DNA from: Lentzea alba | Lineage (GTDB): Bacteria > Actinomycetota > Actinomycetes > Mycobacteriales > Pseudonocardiaceae | Length of the DNA stretch: 64,000 nt | Direction of reading: 5' to 3' | NCBI RefSeq assembly: GCF_011067745.1 | Contig: NZ_JAAMPJ010000021.1 | Span: forward strand, 1-64,000 | In this document: positions 42,901 to 49,659 of the stretch, in pieces | Numbering within the stretch: position 1 is the first letter of the stretch | How the letters are laid out: each line of letters opens with the position of its first letter | The notes under the pieces: generated by a model | Databases searched by the model: none | The model's input: the letters and a program-made list of their open reading frames with translations, nothing else | What the model was told of the DNA's origin: nothing | Made by a program: the position numbers and the translations under genes

Positions 42901-43248
42901 ACGCTCGCCAACAACGCCCTCTACCGCACGGGCGGCGCGTTCTGGGGTGAGGCGCAGGAGTTCGGCGCCATCACGCTGTTCTCCCAGAACCTCGCCATCC
43001 CCGGTGTCGTCATCCGCGACACCGAGATCCTCGACTCCACCTTCGACGGGATCCAGTTCAAGGGTGGTGGCAGCGGGATGCCGGACGTGCAGATCACCAA
43101 CGTGCGCATCGACCGGTCGAACAACGGCTCCGGCATCCTCGCGATGGCCCAGGCACGCGGTTCGGCCAGGCTGACGAACGTGACGATCACCAACTCGCGG
43201 GACGGCGACGTCCTGATCGAGCCCGGTTCGCAGTTCGTCATCGACTAG
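39919..43248 (+). CDS. Secreted GH87-type glucanase, tandem paralogue
   Basis: 1109 residues from the ATG at 39919, where the signal peptide begins (RAVSAALVTALALFGLTPTA). Same architecture as the upstream enzyme but without the Fn3 module: discoidin ~30-165, second discoidin ~175-310, two CARDB modules ~315-535, CBM35-like ~540-690, beta-helix ~705-1109. The catalytic trio is conserved: D894 in YADGINFTNG, D917 and D918 in TTGDDALAVW. Other helix landmarks are VWIPEGRFRQEKK and ADGINFTNG. The helix differs enough from its neighbour that the two may attack different linkages or chain positions of the same polymer. Expression should follow the upstream gene. It ends at a hairpin at 43260-43298. 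Confidence 0.8.
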   Translation: MKNTLLRRAVSAALVTALALFGLTPTAGAAVVRLSATLTASSTNGPYGAGNAGDGNQGSYWESTNNVFPQWIQADLGAARDVGKVVLRLPSNWEQRTQTLAVQGSSNGSQFTDISAASGKVFSPASNNTVTLDFAATSTRYVRVTITANTAWPAGQLSEFEVHGESGPVDPPPNGDNLAQGKPVEESGHVHDFVAANAVDGNTGTYWESGGLPGHLTAKLGANADVTSVVVKLNPDPIWGARTQNFEVLGREASATAFGTLKARADHRFDPANGNSVTIPVTGRVSDVRLHFYSNTGAPGGQVAEFQVFGAAAPAPDLTVTNLTWTPQNPSEADSIRLTATVRNGGTVASGATTLTVTLAGTVVGTAQVGGLAPGATAAVSVDAGRRGAGSYAAAATVDPANQVAETNEGNNTFTSGSPLVVGQAPGPDLQITGITPNPSSPAAGQPVTFAVQVHNRGTSAAGASVTRVAVGGSTLTANTGAINAGQTVTVTVGSWTATNGGATATATADATGQVAETNENNNTATQSIVVGRGASVPFTSYEAENGRYQGTLLQADAKRTFGHTNFGSESSGRKSVRLDSQGQFVEITSTVGTNSIVVRNSIPDAAAGGGQEATISLYANDQFVQKLTLSSRHSWLYGTTDDPEGLTNRPGGDARRLFDETSQLLANSYPAGTRFKLQRDSGDNAQFYVIDLIDLEQVAPAAQKPAECVSITQYGATANDQTDDADALQRAVTADQNGEIPCVWIPEGRFRQEKKILTLFNSGQHNQVGIRDVTIRGAGMWHSQLFSLTQPQDAGTINHPHEGNFGFDIDDNTQISDIAIFGSGRIRGGDGNAEGGVGLNGRFGKNTRITNVWIEHANVGVWVGRDYTNLPDRWNPGDGLQFTGMRIRDTYADGINFTNGTRNSTVFNSSFRTTGDDALAVWASKYVKDQNVDVGSGNAFLNNTIALPWRANGIAIYGGANNRAENNVVSDTANYPGIMLATDHDPLPFGGTTTLANNALYRTGGAFWGEAQEFGAITLFSQNLAIPGVVIRDTEILDSTFDGIQFKGGGSGMPDVQITNVRIDRSNNGSGILAMAQARGSARLTNVTITNSRDGDVLIEPGSQFVID

Positions 43249-43259
43249 CTGATATTTAG

Positions 43260-43298
43260 AACCACCTCCAGCCGGGTATGCCCTGGCTGGAGGTGGTT
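43260..43298 (+). terminator. Terminator hairpin that also covers the next gene's ribosome-binding site
   Basis: Arms AACCACCTCCAGCC (43260-43273) and GGCTGGAGGTGGTT (43285-43298) form a perfect 14-bp stem with an 11-nt loop, followed by TTTC. It lies 11 nt after the glucanase stop. The right arm contains GGAGG (43289-43293), the only Shine-Dalgarno site for the downstream ATG at 43303. Confidence 0.8.
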
Positions 43299-43302
43299 TC
43301 TC

Positions 43303-44154
43303 ATGTCCACTGTCGTGGTCGGCTTCGACGGTTCCGATCTCGCCCGCCGGGCCGTGCGCTGGGGTGCCGAAGACGCGTCCCGCTGCGGCGCGGCCCTCCA
43401 GGTCGTGCACGCCGTCCGCGCACCGCTGCCCGAACCCGTTTTCACCCCGACGGCCGCGCCGATCCCGGAGTTCGTCACCGAGGAAACCATGCGCCGTTCC
43501 GCCGAGGACCACCTCGCCGAGCTCGCCGCCGAGATCAGGCAGGACTGGCCGGACCTCCAGCTCTCCACGGCCGTGCGTCTCGGCCGCCCGGTCGACGTGC
43601 TCGCCGAGGAGTCCGGCGAGCTGCTGGTGCTCGGTTCGTCCGGCCGCACCGGCATCGCGGAGATGGTGCTCGGCTCCACCGCCGCCGGACTCGTGTCGAT
43701 CGGCGGACGCCCCGTCGTCGTCACCCGTTCCGGCCCCGTGGACGGCCGCGTCGTCGTGGGCGTCGACGGTTCCGAGACGTCCACGGACGCCATCGAGTTC
43801 GCCTTCGCGTTCGCCTCCCGGCACGGCCGCGAACTGTTCGCCGTCCACGCCTGGAACGACGTCGGCTGGGCCGAGCTGCCCGAACCGGACGTGGACCACG
43901 TCCGCGCGGACCTGGCGAAACTCCTCGACGAACAGCTGGCGCCCCACATCGCCCGCCACCCCGAGGTGCACGTGGCGCAGGACGTCGCCTTCAACGCCCC
44001 CGCACGCGCGTTGCTCCAGGCGGCCGAAGGTGCTGCTCTCGTGGCCGTGGGCAGCCACGGCCGTGGGGCGGTGAAGCGTGCAATCCTGGGTTCAGTGAGC
44101 CACGCTGTGCTCCACCACGCGCCGTGCCCGGTCGCAGTGGTCCATCGGAGGTGA
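43303..44154 (+). CDS. Universal stress protein with two USP domains
   Basis: 283 residues, two tandem USP domains (~1-140 and ~147-283). Each starts with the Asp-containing strand (VVVGFDGSDLARRAV; VVVGVDGSETSTDAI) and ends with the ATP-binding pattern Gx2Gx9G[S/T] (GSSGRTGIAEMVLGSTA; GSHGRGAVKRAILGSVS). Both domains therefore keep the ATP-binding signature. Proteins of this type accumulate in dormancy, hypoxia or stress in actinobacteria. The ribosome-binding site lies in the stem of the preceding terminator, so translation from read-through RNA would be masked. A lipoprotein gene follows 4 nt later. Confidence 0.92.
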   Translation: MSTVVVGFDGSDLARRAVRWGAEDASRCGAALQVVHAVRAPLPEPVFTPTAAPIPEFVTEETMRRSAEDHLAELAAEIRQDWPDLQLSTAVRLGRPVDVLAEESGELLVLGSSGRTGIAEMVLGSTAAGLVSIGGRPVVVTRSGPVDGRVVVGVDGSETSTDAIEFAFAFASRHGRELFAVHAWNDVGWAELPEPDVDHVRADLAKLLDEQLAPHIARHPEVHVAQDVAFNAPARALLQAAEGAALVAVGSHGRGAVKRAILGSVSHAVLHHAPCPVAVVHRR

Positions 44155-44158
44155 CGTG

Positions 44159-44569
44159 ATGCGCGGGTTGCCCGTGCTGTTGATGTGTTTGGTGCTCACG
44201 GCATGTGGAGGGCAGAACTCACCACCGCTGACACCGGGATCGAGCACGCCGACCACCGACACGTCCACGCCGAGCATTCCGGCCCCGCTCCCACCCTCGT
44301 CCGTGCCGCTCACCACGACCACCACACCTTCGCGGGCGTTGGATCCGGGCGTGACGACGGTGCGGGGCACGGTGTCGGCGGGGGCCGAGGCGGGGTGCCT
44401 GATCCTGGCCGCGTCCGGCCAGCAGTACCTGCTGCTCGGCGCCGATCCCGCGATCGCGGTGGCGGGCGCCGAGGTGGAGGTGAGCGGAAAGGCCGATCCG
44501 GGTGCGATGACGACCTGTCAGCAGGGCACGCCGTTCCACGTGAGCAAGACGCTGCGCATCAATCCCTGA
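44159..44569 (+). CDS. Small secreted lipoprotein of unknown function
   Basis: 136 residues from the ATG at 44159, with GGAGG 7 nt upstream. A type II signal peptide with lipobox LTAC gives lipid-modified Cys at about residue 16. Next comes a Thr/Pro/Ser-rich linker (~20-60) likely spanning the wall, then a ~70-residue domain with two further cysteines (GCLILA and TTCQQG) and VTTVRGTVSAGAEA, LLGADPAIAVAGAEVEV. The latter resembles a small OB-like or DUF4166-like beta domain, but I do not recognise it. It follows the universal stress gene closely and probably shares its transcript. Confidence 0.8.
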   Translation: MRGLPVLLMCLVLTACGGQNSPPLTPGSSTPTTDTSTPSIPAPLPPSSVPLTTTTTPSRALDPGVTTVRGTVSAGAEAGCLILAASGQQYLLLGADPAIAVAGAEVEVSGKADPGAMTTCQQGTPFHVSKTLRINP

Positions 44570-44612
44570 GCGAGTTTGACCTCGACCTAGCTGAAGGTCG
44601 CAGACTTCGATC

Positions 44613-45440
44613 ATGACGATCTGGATCTGTGGCACCTGCGGTGTCGAACACCCCGACAGCGAACGACCTCCGGAGGCGGACTGCCGGATCTGCACCGACG
44701 AACGACAGTGGGTGCCGGAGTCAGGTCAGGTGTGGACGACGCTGGAGAAGCTGAGCGCGGACGACTACGAACTGGTGCATCAAGAGGTGGAGCCGGGCAT
44801 TCACCGGCTGCACCGCGAACCTGAGTTCGGCATCGGCCAGTGGACGTACCTGGTGCAGACGCCGCAGGGCAACCTGCTCTGGGACCCGCCCAACCACCTC
44901 GATCGGGCGTTGCTCGACAAGATCGCCGAACTGGGCGGCGCCGCGGTGATCGTGGCGAGCCATCCGCACATGTACGGCTCGCAGGTGAGCCTCAGTCACG
45001 AACTCGGCCGCGTCCCGGTTCTGGTGCACTCGGCTGACCGGCACTGGGTCCAGCGGGAGGACCCGGTGATCCGCGAGTGGTCCGGTACCGAGGAGGTCCT
45101 GCCCGGCGTCACCCTCGTCGAGGCCGGCGGGCACTTCCCCGGCGCCGCTGTCGCGCACGTCGCCGCCGGCGCCGAGGGGAACGGCACCCTGCTCGTCGGG
45201 GACACCATCGTGCCGGTGCCCGCGACCGGCTGGGTGACGTTCATGCGCAGCTACCCGAACAAGATCCCGCTCTCCGCCGGACTGGTGCGGCGGATCGCGG
45301 ACCGGCTGGAACCCCATGCGTACGAACGCCTCTACTCACTGCTCGGCGCCTCGGTCCTGGTCGACGCCAAGGGAGCGGTACGCCGCTCCGCCGACCGCTA
45401 CATCGCCTGGGTCAGCGGGGCGAACGACCACCTCGGCTGA
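44613..45440 (+). CDS. Metallo-beta-lactamase-fold protein with N-terminal zinc ribbon
   Basis: 275 residues. The first 30 residues hold two CxxC pairs (C6/C9 and C24/C27), a rubredoxin/zinc-ribbon-like element. An MBL-fold domain follows (~50-250). Its metal motif is reduced to SHPHMYG in place of HxHxDH, with GGHFPG and GDTIVP as later elements, so only part of the usual two-metal site remains. Such proteins act as hydrolases or redox/nitric-oxide-related enzymes, but the loss of ligands makes activity doubtful. It has no signal peptide. It converges with the esterase gene two bases downstream. Confidence 0.82.
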   Translation: MTIWICGTCGVEHPDSERPPEADCRICTDERQWVPESGQVWTTLEKLSADDYELVHQEVEPGIHRLHREPEFGIGQWTYLVQTPQGNLLWDPPNHLDRALLDKIAELGGAAVIVASHPHMYGSQVSLSHELGRVPVLVHSADRHWVQREDPVIREWSGTEEVLPGVTLVEAGGHFPGAAVAHVAAGAEGNGTLLVGDTIVPVPATGWVTFMRSYPNKIPLSAGLVRRIADRLEPHAYERLYSLLGASVLVDAKGAVRRSADRYIAWVSGANDHLG

Positions 45441-45442
45441 CG

Positions 45443-46378
45443 TCAGCTCGCGAGGGCCTGCCGCAGGAACGCCACGGCCTGGTTGATCGCGGCCTCGGCG
45501 GCGTGCGTGCCGCGCAGCGCGTTCAGCATCACGAAGTCGTGGATCGCGCCCGCGTACCGGACGGCGGTGACGGGCACGCCGGCCTCGCGCAGCTTGTCCG
45601 CGTAGGCCTCGCCCTCGTCGCGCAGCACGTCGGCCTCGGCGGTGATCACCAGCGCCTGCGGCAGGCCTTCGAGCTGGTCCTTGGTGGCGCGCAGCGGGGA
45701 CGCGGTGATCTCGGCGCGCTCCTGCGGGTTCGTCGTGTACTGGTCCCAGAACCACTGCATGCCGTCGCGGCGCAGGAAGTAGCCCTCGGCGAACTGCACG
45801 TACGAGTCCGTGTCGAAGGACGCGTCGGTCACCGGGTAAAAGAGGACCTGGGCCTTCAGCGCTACGTCACCGCGTTCCTTGGCCTGCAACGTCAACGCCG
45901 CCGCCATGTTGCCGCCGACCGAGTCTCCGGCGACCGCGATGCGGCTGCTGTCCAGGCCGTACTCGTTGCCGTTGCCGAGGATCCACTGCGCGGCGGCGTA
46001 GTTCTGGTTGATCGCGACCGGGTAGCGGGCCTCGGGCGAGAGCGAGTACTCGGGGAAGACCACGGCCGCCCCGGCACCGACCGCGAGCTCGCGGACCAGG
46101 CGGTCGTGGGTGTGGGCGTTGCCGAACACCCAGCCGGCGCCGTGGATGTAGAGGATGACGGGAAGCGGGCCTTCGGTTCCGGCCGGCTTGACCACGCGGA
46201 CCTTGAAGCCGTCGAGCTCGACCCACTGCTCGTCGATCTCGGGCTTGTCGATCGCGCTCGACTGCACCTCGTCAACGGCCTTCCGGCCCTCTTCCGGGGC
46301 GATCTCGAACAGGAACGGCGGCTGGGCGGTGGCGGCGGCGAACTCGGCGGCGGCGGGCTCGAGGACTGGGCGCTTCAT
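45443..46378 (-). CDS. Alpha/beta-hydrolase, hormone-sensitive-lipase (HSL/bHSL) type esterase
   Basis: 311 residues from the ATG at 46378, which has GGAG at good distance; the frame opens a little further upstream. HSL-family features: oxyanion motif HGAGWVFGN (~82), nucleophile elbow GDSVGGN (S~155), acid in EADVLRDEGE, catalytic His in GAIHDFVM. It should hydrolyse short-chain esters or carbamates in the cytoplasm. Substrate is unknown. It is divergent from a PucR-type regulator, and a perfect 21-bp palindrome lies 35 nt upstream, so it is very likely controlled by a small-molecule-responsive repressor. Confidence 0.9.
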   Translation of the reverse strand: MKRPVLEPAAAEFAAATAQPPFLFEIAPEEGRKAVDEVQSSAIDKPEIDEQWVELDGFKVRVVKPAGTEGPLPVILYIHGAGWVFGNAHTHDRLVRELAVGAGAAVVFPEYSLSPEARYPVAINQNYAAAQWILGNGNEYGLDSSRIAVAGDSVGGNMAAALTLQAKERGDVALKAQVLFYPVTDASFDTDSYVQFAEGYFLRRDGMQWFWDQYTTNPQERAEITASPLRATKDQLEGLPQALVITAEADVLRDEGEAYADKLREAGVPVTAVRYAGAIHDFVMLNALRGTHAAEAAINQAVAFLRQALAS

Positions 46379-46412
46379 GGCTGCTCCTTCGGGGTCGGAT
46401 GCCATAAAGCTA

Positions 46413-46433
46413 GTGCACGATTAAATCGTGCAC
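46413..46433. promoter_or_regulatory. Perfect operator-like palindrome upstream of the esterase gene
   Basis: GTGCACGAT-TAA-ATCGTGCAC: 9-bp arms with a 3-bp A/T centre, in the locally A/T-rich gap between the esterase and pucR genes. The form is that of a MarR or TetR operator. No MarR or TetR gene adjoins, so either the PucR protein or a distant regulator binds it. Confidence 0.7.
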
Positions 46434-46524
46434 AATGTAATTGACGCCTCACCCATCACCGGGAACAAACTGAGGTTCGCCGGCCTCGCTGGTTTCCTCT
46501 GTAGACGGTTGGCAGGGTGATGGC

Positions 46525-48117
46525 ATGAGTCCGCGAACTGGCCTCGCCCGAGTCCTGGACGACCTCGGCACCACGCTGATCGACCTGGTCCGGGGCGATC
46601 CGGGCCGGGCCGTCGACATCGGCGGCGTGGTGATCCACGACCCGCACGACGACCAGGCGCCGCCACCGTCCGCACTGGTCCTGGGCGTCGGCGTGCGGGA
46701 ACCGGCGGAGATCCTCGACGAACTGGGCAAGAGCGGCGCCGCGGCACTCGTCGTCCGCGGCCCGGTCGGCGTGACCGACGAGATCGTCGAGGCCGTCGAC
46801 CGGTCCGGGGTGGCGCTACTCGGACTGGCGCCGGGGGCGTCGTGGACGCAGCTGGCCGCGATGCTGCGGTCACTGCCGGCCGAGGGCGAGGTGGACCCGT
46901 CCGAGACGCTCGGCGGCGTGCCGGCCGGCGACCTGTTCGCCCTGGCCAACGCCGTGGCGTCGTTGATCGCCGCGCCGGTGACGATCGAGGACCGCAGTTC
47001 GCGCGTCCTCGCGTTCTCCGGCCGCCAGGACGAGGCCGACCCGTCGCGCGTCGAGACGATCCTCGGCCGGCAGGTCCCCGCGCGCTACTCGCAGCTGCTG
47101 GAGGCACGCGGGGTGTTCCAGCAGCTCTACCGCAGCGACCAGCCCGTCTACATCGAGGGTCTGCCTGACGACGACGGCACGCTGTGCCTCCCGAGGGTCG
47201 CGGTGGCGGTCCGGGCGGGCGACGAGTTCCTCGGTTCCATCTGGGCCGCGGTCCGCGAACCACTGCCGGCAGACCGATCACAGGCGTTCTGCGACGCGGC
47301 CAAACTGGTGGCGCTGCACATGATGCGCCAGCGGGCGGGGGCCGACGTCGAACGCCGGCTCCGCGCGGACCTGGTCAGCACCGCCGTGGAGGGTGGCGCC
47401 GGGGCGGCGGAAGCGGTGCGGCGACTCGGGCTCGCCGACCAGTCCTGCGTGGTGCTCGCGCTGGCGTCGGCCCACTCGCACGGCGACGATCCCGCCGCCC
47501 ACGCCCGCCTGCTGGCCGAACGACAGCAGATCGCCGACGCGTTCGCCATGCACCTGACCGCCGTCCACCCGCGCGCCGCCGCCGCGTTGATCGGCGACGT
47601 CGCCTACGCGATCCTGCCCGCGGCGTCGGAGGACCGGGCGCTGCGCATCGCCACCGACTTCCGCGACCGCATCGGCGACCACGTGCTCGTCGGCGTCGGC
47701 CAGGTGGCGGACGGGTTGGAGCTGTCCCGCTCGAGGGCGGGCGCCGATCTCGTGCTGCGCGTGCTCAGAGCCGGCCGAGCGCAGCACGAGGTGGCGCGAG
47801 TGTCCGATGTGCACAGCGAAGGACTGCTGCTGGAGCTCTCGGACCTCATCGCAGAGCGCGGCGACACTCTGTCCGGACCCGTCGCACGGCTGATCGCCTA
47901 CGACCGCAAGCACAACAGCTGCCTGGTGGAGACGCTCAACGCGTGGCTGGACGCGTTCGGGGACGTGGCTGCCGCTTCGGCCGCCGTTTTCGTGCACCCC
48001 AACACCTTCCGGTATCGGTTGCGGCGGCTGTCGGAGGTCGGGGAGATCGATCTCAGCGATCCGAACGCGCGGTTCTCGGCAATGCTTCAGCTCCGGCTGT
48101 GGCACCTCCGCCCGTGA
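46525..48117 (+). CDS. PucR/CdaR-family transcriptional regulator
   Basis: 530 residues. The N-terminal ~110 residues form a PucR-type sensory domain (VVIHDPHDDQAPPPSALVLG, AALVVRGPVGVTDE). A GAF-like middle follows (~140-270; VTIEDRSSRVLAFSG, LLEARGVFQQLYRSDQPVYI), then a degenerate GGDEF-like region (~290-430). The C-terminal PucR HTH (~460-528) reads SCLVETLNAWLDAFGD, FVHPNTFRYRLRRLSEV. Regulators of this kind activate amino-acid, purine or ester catabolism genes in response to metabolites. The divergent esterase is the natural candidate target. Its ATG follows AGGGTGA by 4-5 nt. Confidence 0.88.
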   Translation: MSPRTGLARVLDDLGTTLIDLVRGDPGRAVDIGGVVIHDPHDDQAPPPSALVLGVGVREPAEILDELGKSGAAALVVRGPVGVTDEIVEAVDRSGVALLGLAPGASWTQLAAMLRSLPAEGEVDPSETLGGVPAGDLFALANAVASLIAAPVTIEDRSSRVLAFSGRQDEADPSRVETILGRQVPARYSQLLEARGVFQQLYRSDQPVYIEGLPDDDGTLCLPRVAVAVRAGDEFLGSIWAAVREPLPADRSQAFCDAAKLVALHMMRQRAGADVERRLRADLVSTAVEGGAGAAEAVRRLGLADQSCVVLALASAHSHGDDPAAHARLLAERQQIADAFAMHLTAVHPRAAAALIGDVAYAILPAASEDRALRIATDFRDRIGDHVLVGVGQVADGLELSRSRAGADLVLRVLRAGRAQHEVARVSDVHSEGLLLELSDLIAERGDTLSGPVARLIAYDRKHNSCLVETLNAWLDAFGDVAAASAAVFVHPNTFRYRLRRLSEVGEIDLSDPNARFSAMLQLRLWHLRP

Positions 48118-48145
48118 TCCGGCCGGTTCGTGGTCATCAGCGTTC

Positions 48146-48151
48146 TAAGAT
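48146..48151 (+). promoter_or_regulatory. TAAGAT -10 box for a leaderless transcript
   Basis: TAAGAT lies exactly 6 nt before the GTG at 48158, matching the TANNNT-N6-start pattern of leaderless actinobacterial messages. No ribosome-binding site precedes that GTG. Confidence 0.5.
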
Positions 48152-48157
48152 CGGCTG

Positions 48158-48598
48158 GTGACCACGAACCCCGCCGAAGTCACCCTGACGAGTCCGCGAT
48201 CCGCCCTGGCTCAGCGCGTGGTCGCAGGGTTCGGGCTCGCCGCGACGGTCGCGGGCATGGTCGCGCTCGCCTTCTCCGGCGAGCCGTGGTGGGCGATCGT
48301 GTTGTGGGAGCTGGGCCTGCTGGTGGCCGTGATCTTCTGCGCGGCGATCTGGTCCTCGGCGGGCAGCGACGCGCAGGAGACCGTCGCGTTGCGCGCCAAG
48401 GGAACCGTGGTGGTCGCCGAGGTGCTCGACAGCACCGCCGAGGACGACGGCGACTCCATCTCCCACGAGCTGAGGCTGTGGATTCCGGTGTCGGGCGACG
48501 GTTTCGAGGTGCACCACCGCTGCCACCACTACGACGGCGAGAAGCACGTCAGCGTCCTCGTCGACCCCGTCGTGCGCACCTGGGGCGTGATCCACTGA
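48158..48598 (+). CDS. Small membrane protein, DUF3592-like
   Basis: 146 residues from a GTG at 48158. Two membrane helices (about 20-40 and 45-67) separated by a short Trp-rich loop are followed by a soluble ~75-residue tail. The tail pattern TVVVAEVLDSTAEDDGDSIS and HHYDGEKHVSVLVDPVV is the small beta domain of DUF3592-like proteins, of unknown role. Translation is probably leaderless. It lies directly downstream of pucR but has its own promoter box. Confidence 0.75.
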   Translation: MTTNPAEVTLTSPRSALAQRVVAGFGLAATVAGMVALAFSGEPWWAIVLWELGLLVAVIFCAAIWSSAGSDAQETVALRAKGTVVVAEVLDSTAEDDGDSISHELRLWIPVSGDGFEVHHRCHHYDGEKHVSVLVDPVVRTWGVIH

Positions 48599-48646
48599 GC
48601 ATGAAGGAAAGGCTTCGAGGTCGTGCCGCACGGGTAACCGCACGGC

Positions 48647-48775
48647 ATGACCGATCCACTCAACCCCGAAGCGCCGCACTCCCCCGGTACACCTGATCTG
48701 AACGACCTGGACACTCCGGAACCCGAGGTGCCGGCCGAGGAGACCACCGAGGACGCGAGCGAACCGCCGGACTGA
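48647..48775 (+). CDS. Possible tiny acidic, proline-rich protein
   Basis: 42 residues (starts MTDPLNPEAPHSPG, ends EETTEDASEPPD), 14 acidic and no basic residues. No ribosome-binding site is visible. It is antisense to the tail of the DUF6292-like gene at 48660-49139, so at most one of the two is likely to be real in the overlap. Its composition resembles the small frame at 55693. Low support. Confidence 0.3.
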   Translation: MTDPLNPEAPHSPGTPDLNDLDTPEPEVPAEETTEDASEPPD

Positions 48776-49139
48776 CGCCGTGCAACAGCCCCTTCACCCA
48801 GCTCACCACGGCGGCGGGTGAGGGGTGCGGGTCGCCGTTCATGCGCTCGACCTCGACCAGTTCGCCCATGCGGTCCTCCACCGCCGCCGACCAGCCGTTC
48901 CACTCGTTCCACAGCAGTGCCACGTCGTGGTCGGGGAAGTCGGGCAACCGCCCGTCCAGCGCCACGTACGCCCCGGCCCGCGGTTGCGTCTCCACGAACG
49001 AGCTGTCGCCCCGCAGTCCGAGGCCTGCGACGACTTCGCGCACGTAGCGCCGCACCCGGCGCACCTCCGTGTCGTCGAAGTCGATGTCGAGATCGATGTC
49101 GAGGTCAACGTCGAAGTCGATGGTCATGTCGCGGTCCAT
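48660..49139 (-). CDS. DUF6292-like protein with an alternating acidic/hydrophobic N-terminus
   Basis: 159 residues from the ATG at 49139 (GAGG ~10 nt upstream); an ATG at 49127 is in frame. Residues 5-22 are a strict alternation of Asp with a hydrophobic residue (IDFDVDLDIDLDIDFDD), encoded by tandem 6-bp repeats (GTCGAT/GTCGAG). Residues ~25-120 match DUF6292, found in actinomycete proteins of unknown function, with RRYVREVVAGLGLRGDSSFV, VALLWNEWNGWSAAVEDRMG and GDPHPSPAAVVSWVKGLLHG. The last ~40 residues are Arg/Pro-rich and probably disordered, and overlap the antisense acidic frame. The alternating strand would suit a metal- or protein-binding edge, but that is speculation. Confidence 0.65.
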   Translation of the reverse strand: MDRDMTIDFDVDLDIDLDIDFDDTEVRRVRRYVREVVAGLGLRGDSSFVETQPRAGAYVALDGRLPDFPDHDVALLWNEWNGWSAAVEDRMGELVEVERMNGDPHPSPAAVVSWVKGLLHGVSPAVRSRPRWSPRPAPRVPECPGRSDQVYRGSAALRG

Positions 49140-49217
49140 GCCAGCCGTGCCTCCGTCAGCCGAACACCCTGTCGTGCGCCGGTCGGATACCCCTGCCGGG
49201 TGTCGGCAAACCCCTTC

Positions 49218-49607
49218 TCAGGACATGCGTACGGTGAGACCTCGCACCAGGAGCACGGTCGACTCGGGAGCTTCCGCCAGCACGAAACCGATCTCCTCGT
49301 CGACCGGCTGGACGTCCCCGCCGGACGCGGACCAGCGCACCGGCTCGCGCGCCGTCAGCTCGACCTTCCCGCCGGGCTGCACGACCGTCGCCGTCAGCAC
49401 GTCACCGTCCAGTTCGAGTTGCACGGTGCCGCCGTCTTCCGCCCCTCCGGCGTCCGGCAGGTCCGCGGTCAGCCACAACTCCGTCAGCCGGACCGCGTCG
49501 CCGGCGCCCTCGACCTGGCACTCGCCCGCGAAGTCGAGCAACATCGTCTTGGACCGCAGGGTCACCTCGGTCCCCTCGGATCGGGCGCTACCCGCACTGT
49601 TGGCCAT
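49218..49607 (-). CDS. Conserved hypothetical small beta-rich protein
   Basis: 129 residues, soluble, acidic, with no signal peptide. Segments such as TMLLDFAGECQVEG, VRLTELWLTADLPD and VQLELDGDVLTATVVQPGGK suggest a small beta-sandwich or barrel. No cofactor motif is visible and I do not recognise the family. It shares direction with the DUF6292-like gene 78 bp downstream, so the two may form a unit. Confidence 0.6.
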   Translation of the reverse strand: MANSAGSARSEGTEVTLRSKTMLLDFAGECQVEGAGDAVRLTELWLTADLPDAGGAEDGGTVQLELDGDVLTATVVQPGGKVELTAREPVRWSASGGDVQPVDEEIGFVLAEAPESTVLLVRGLTVRMS

Positions 49608-49659
49608 GCGGTCTGCCTACCCGCTGGAAACCCAGGTCAACCCCGCGTTCGGACGACCA

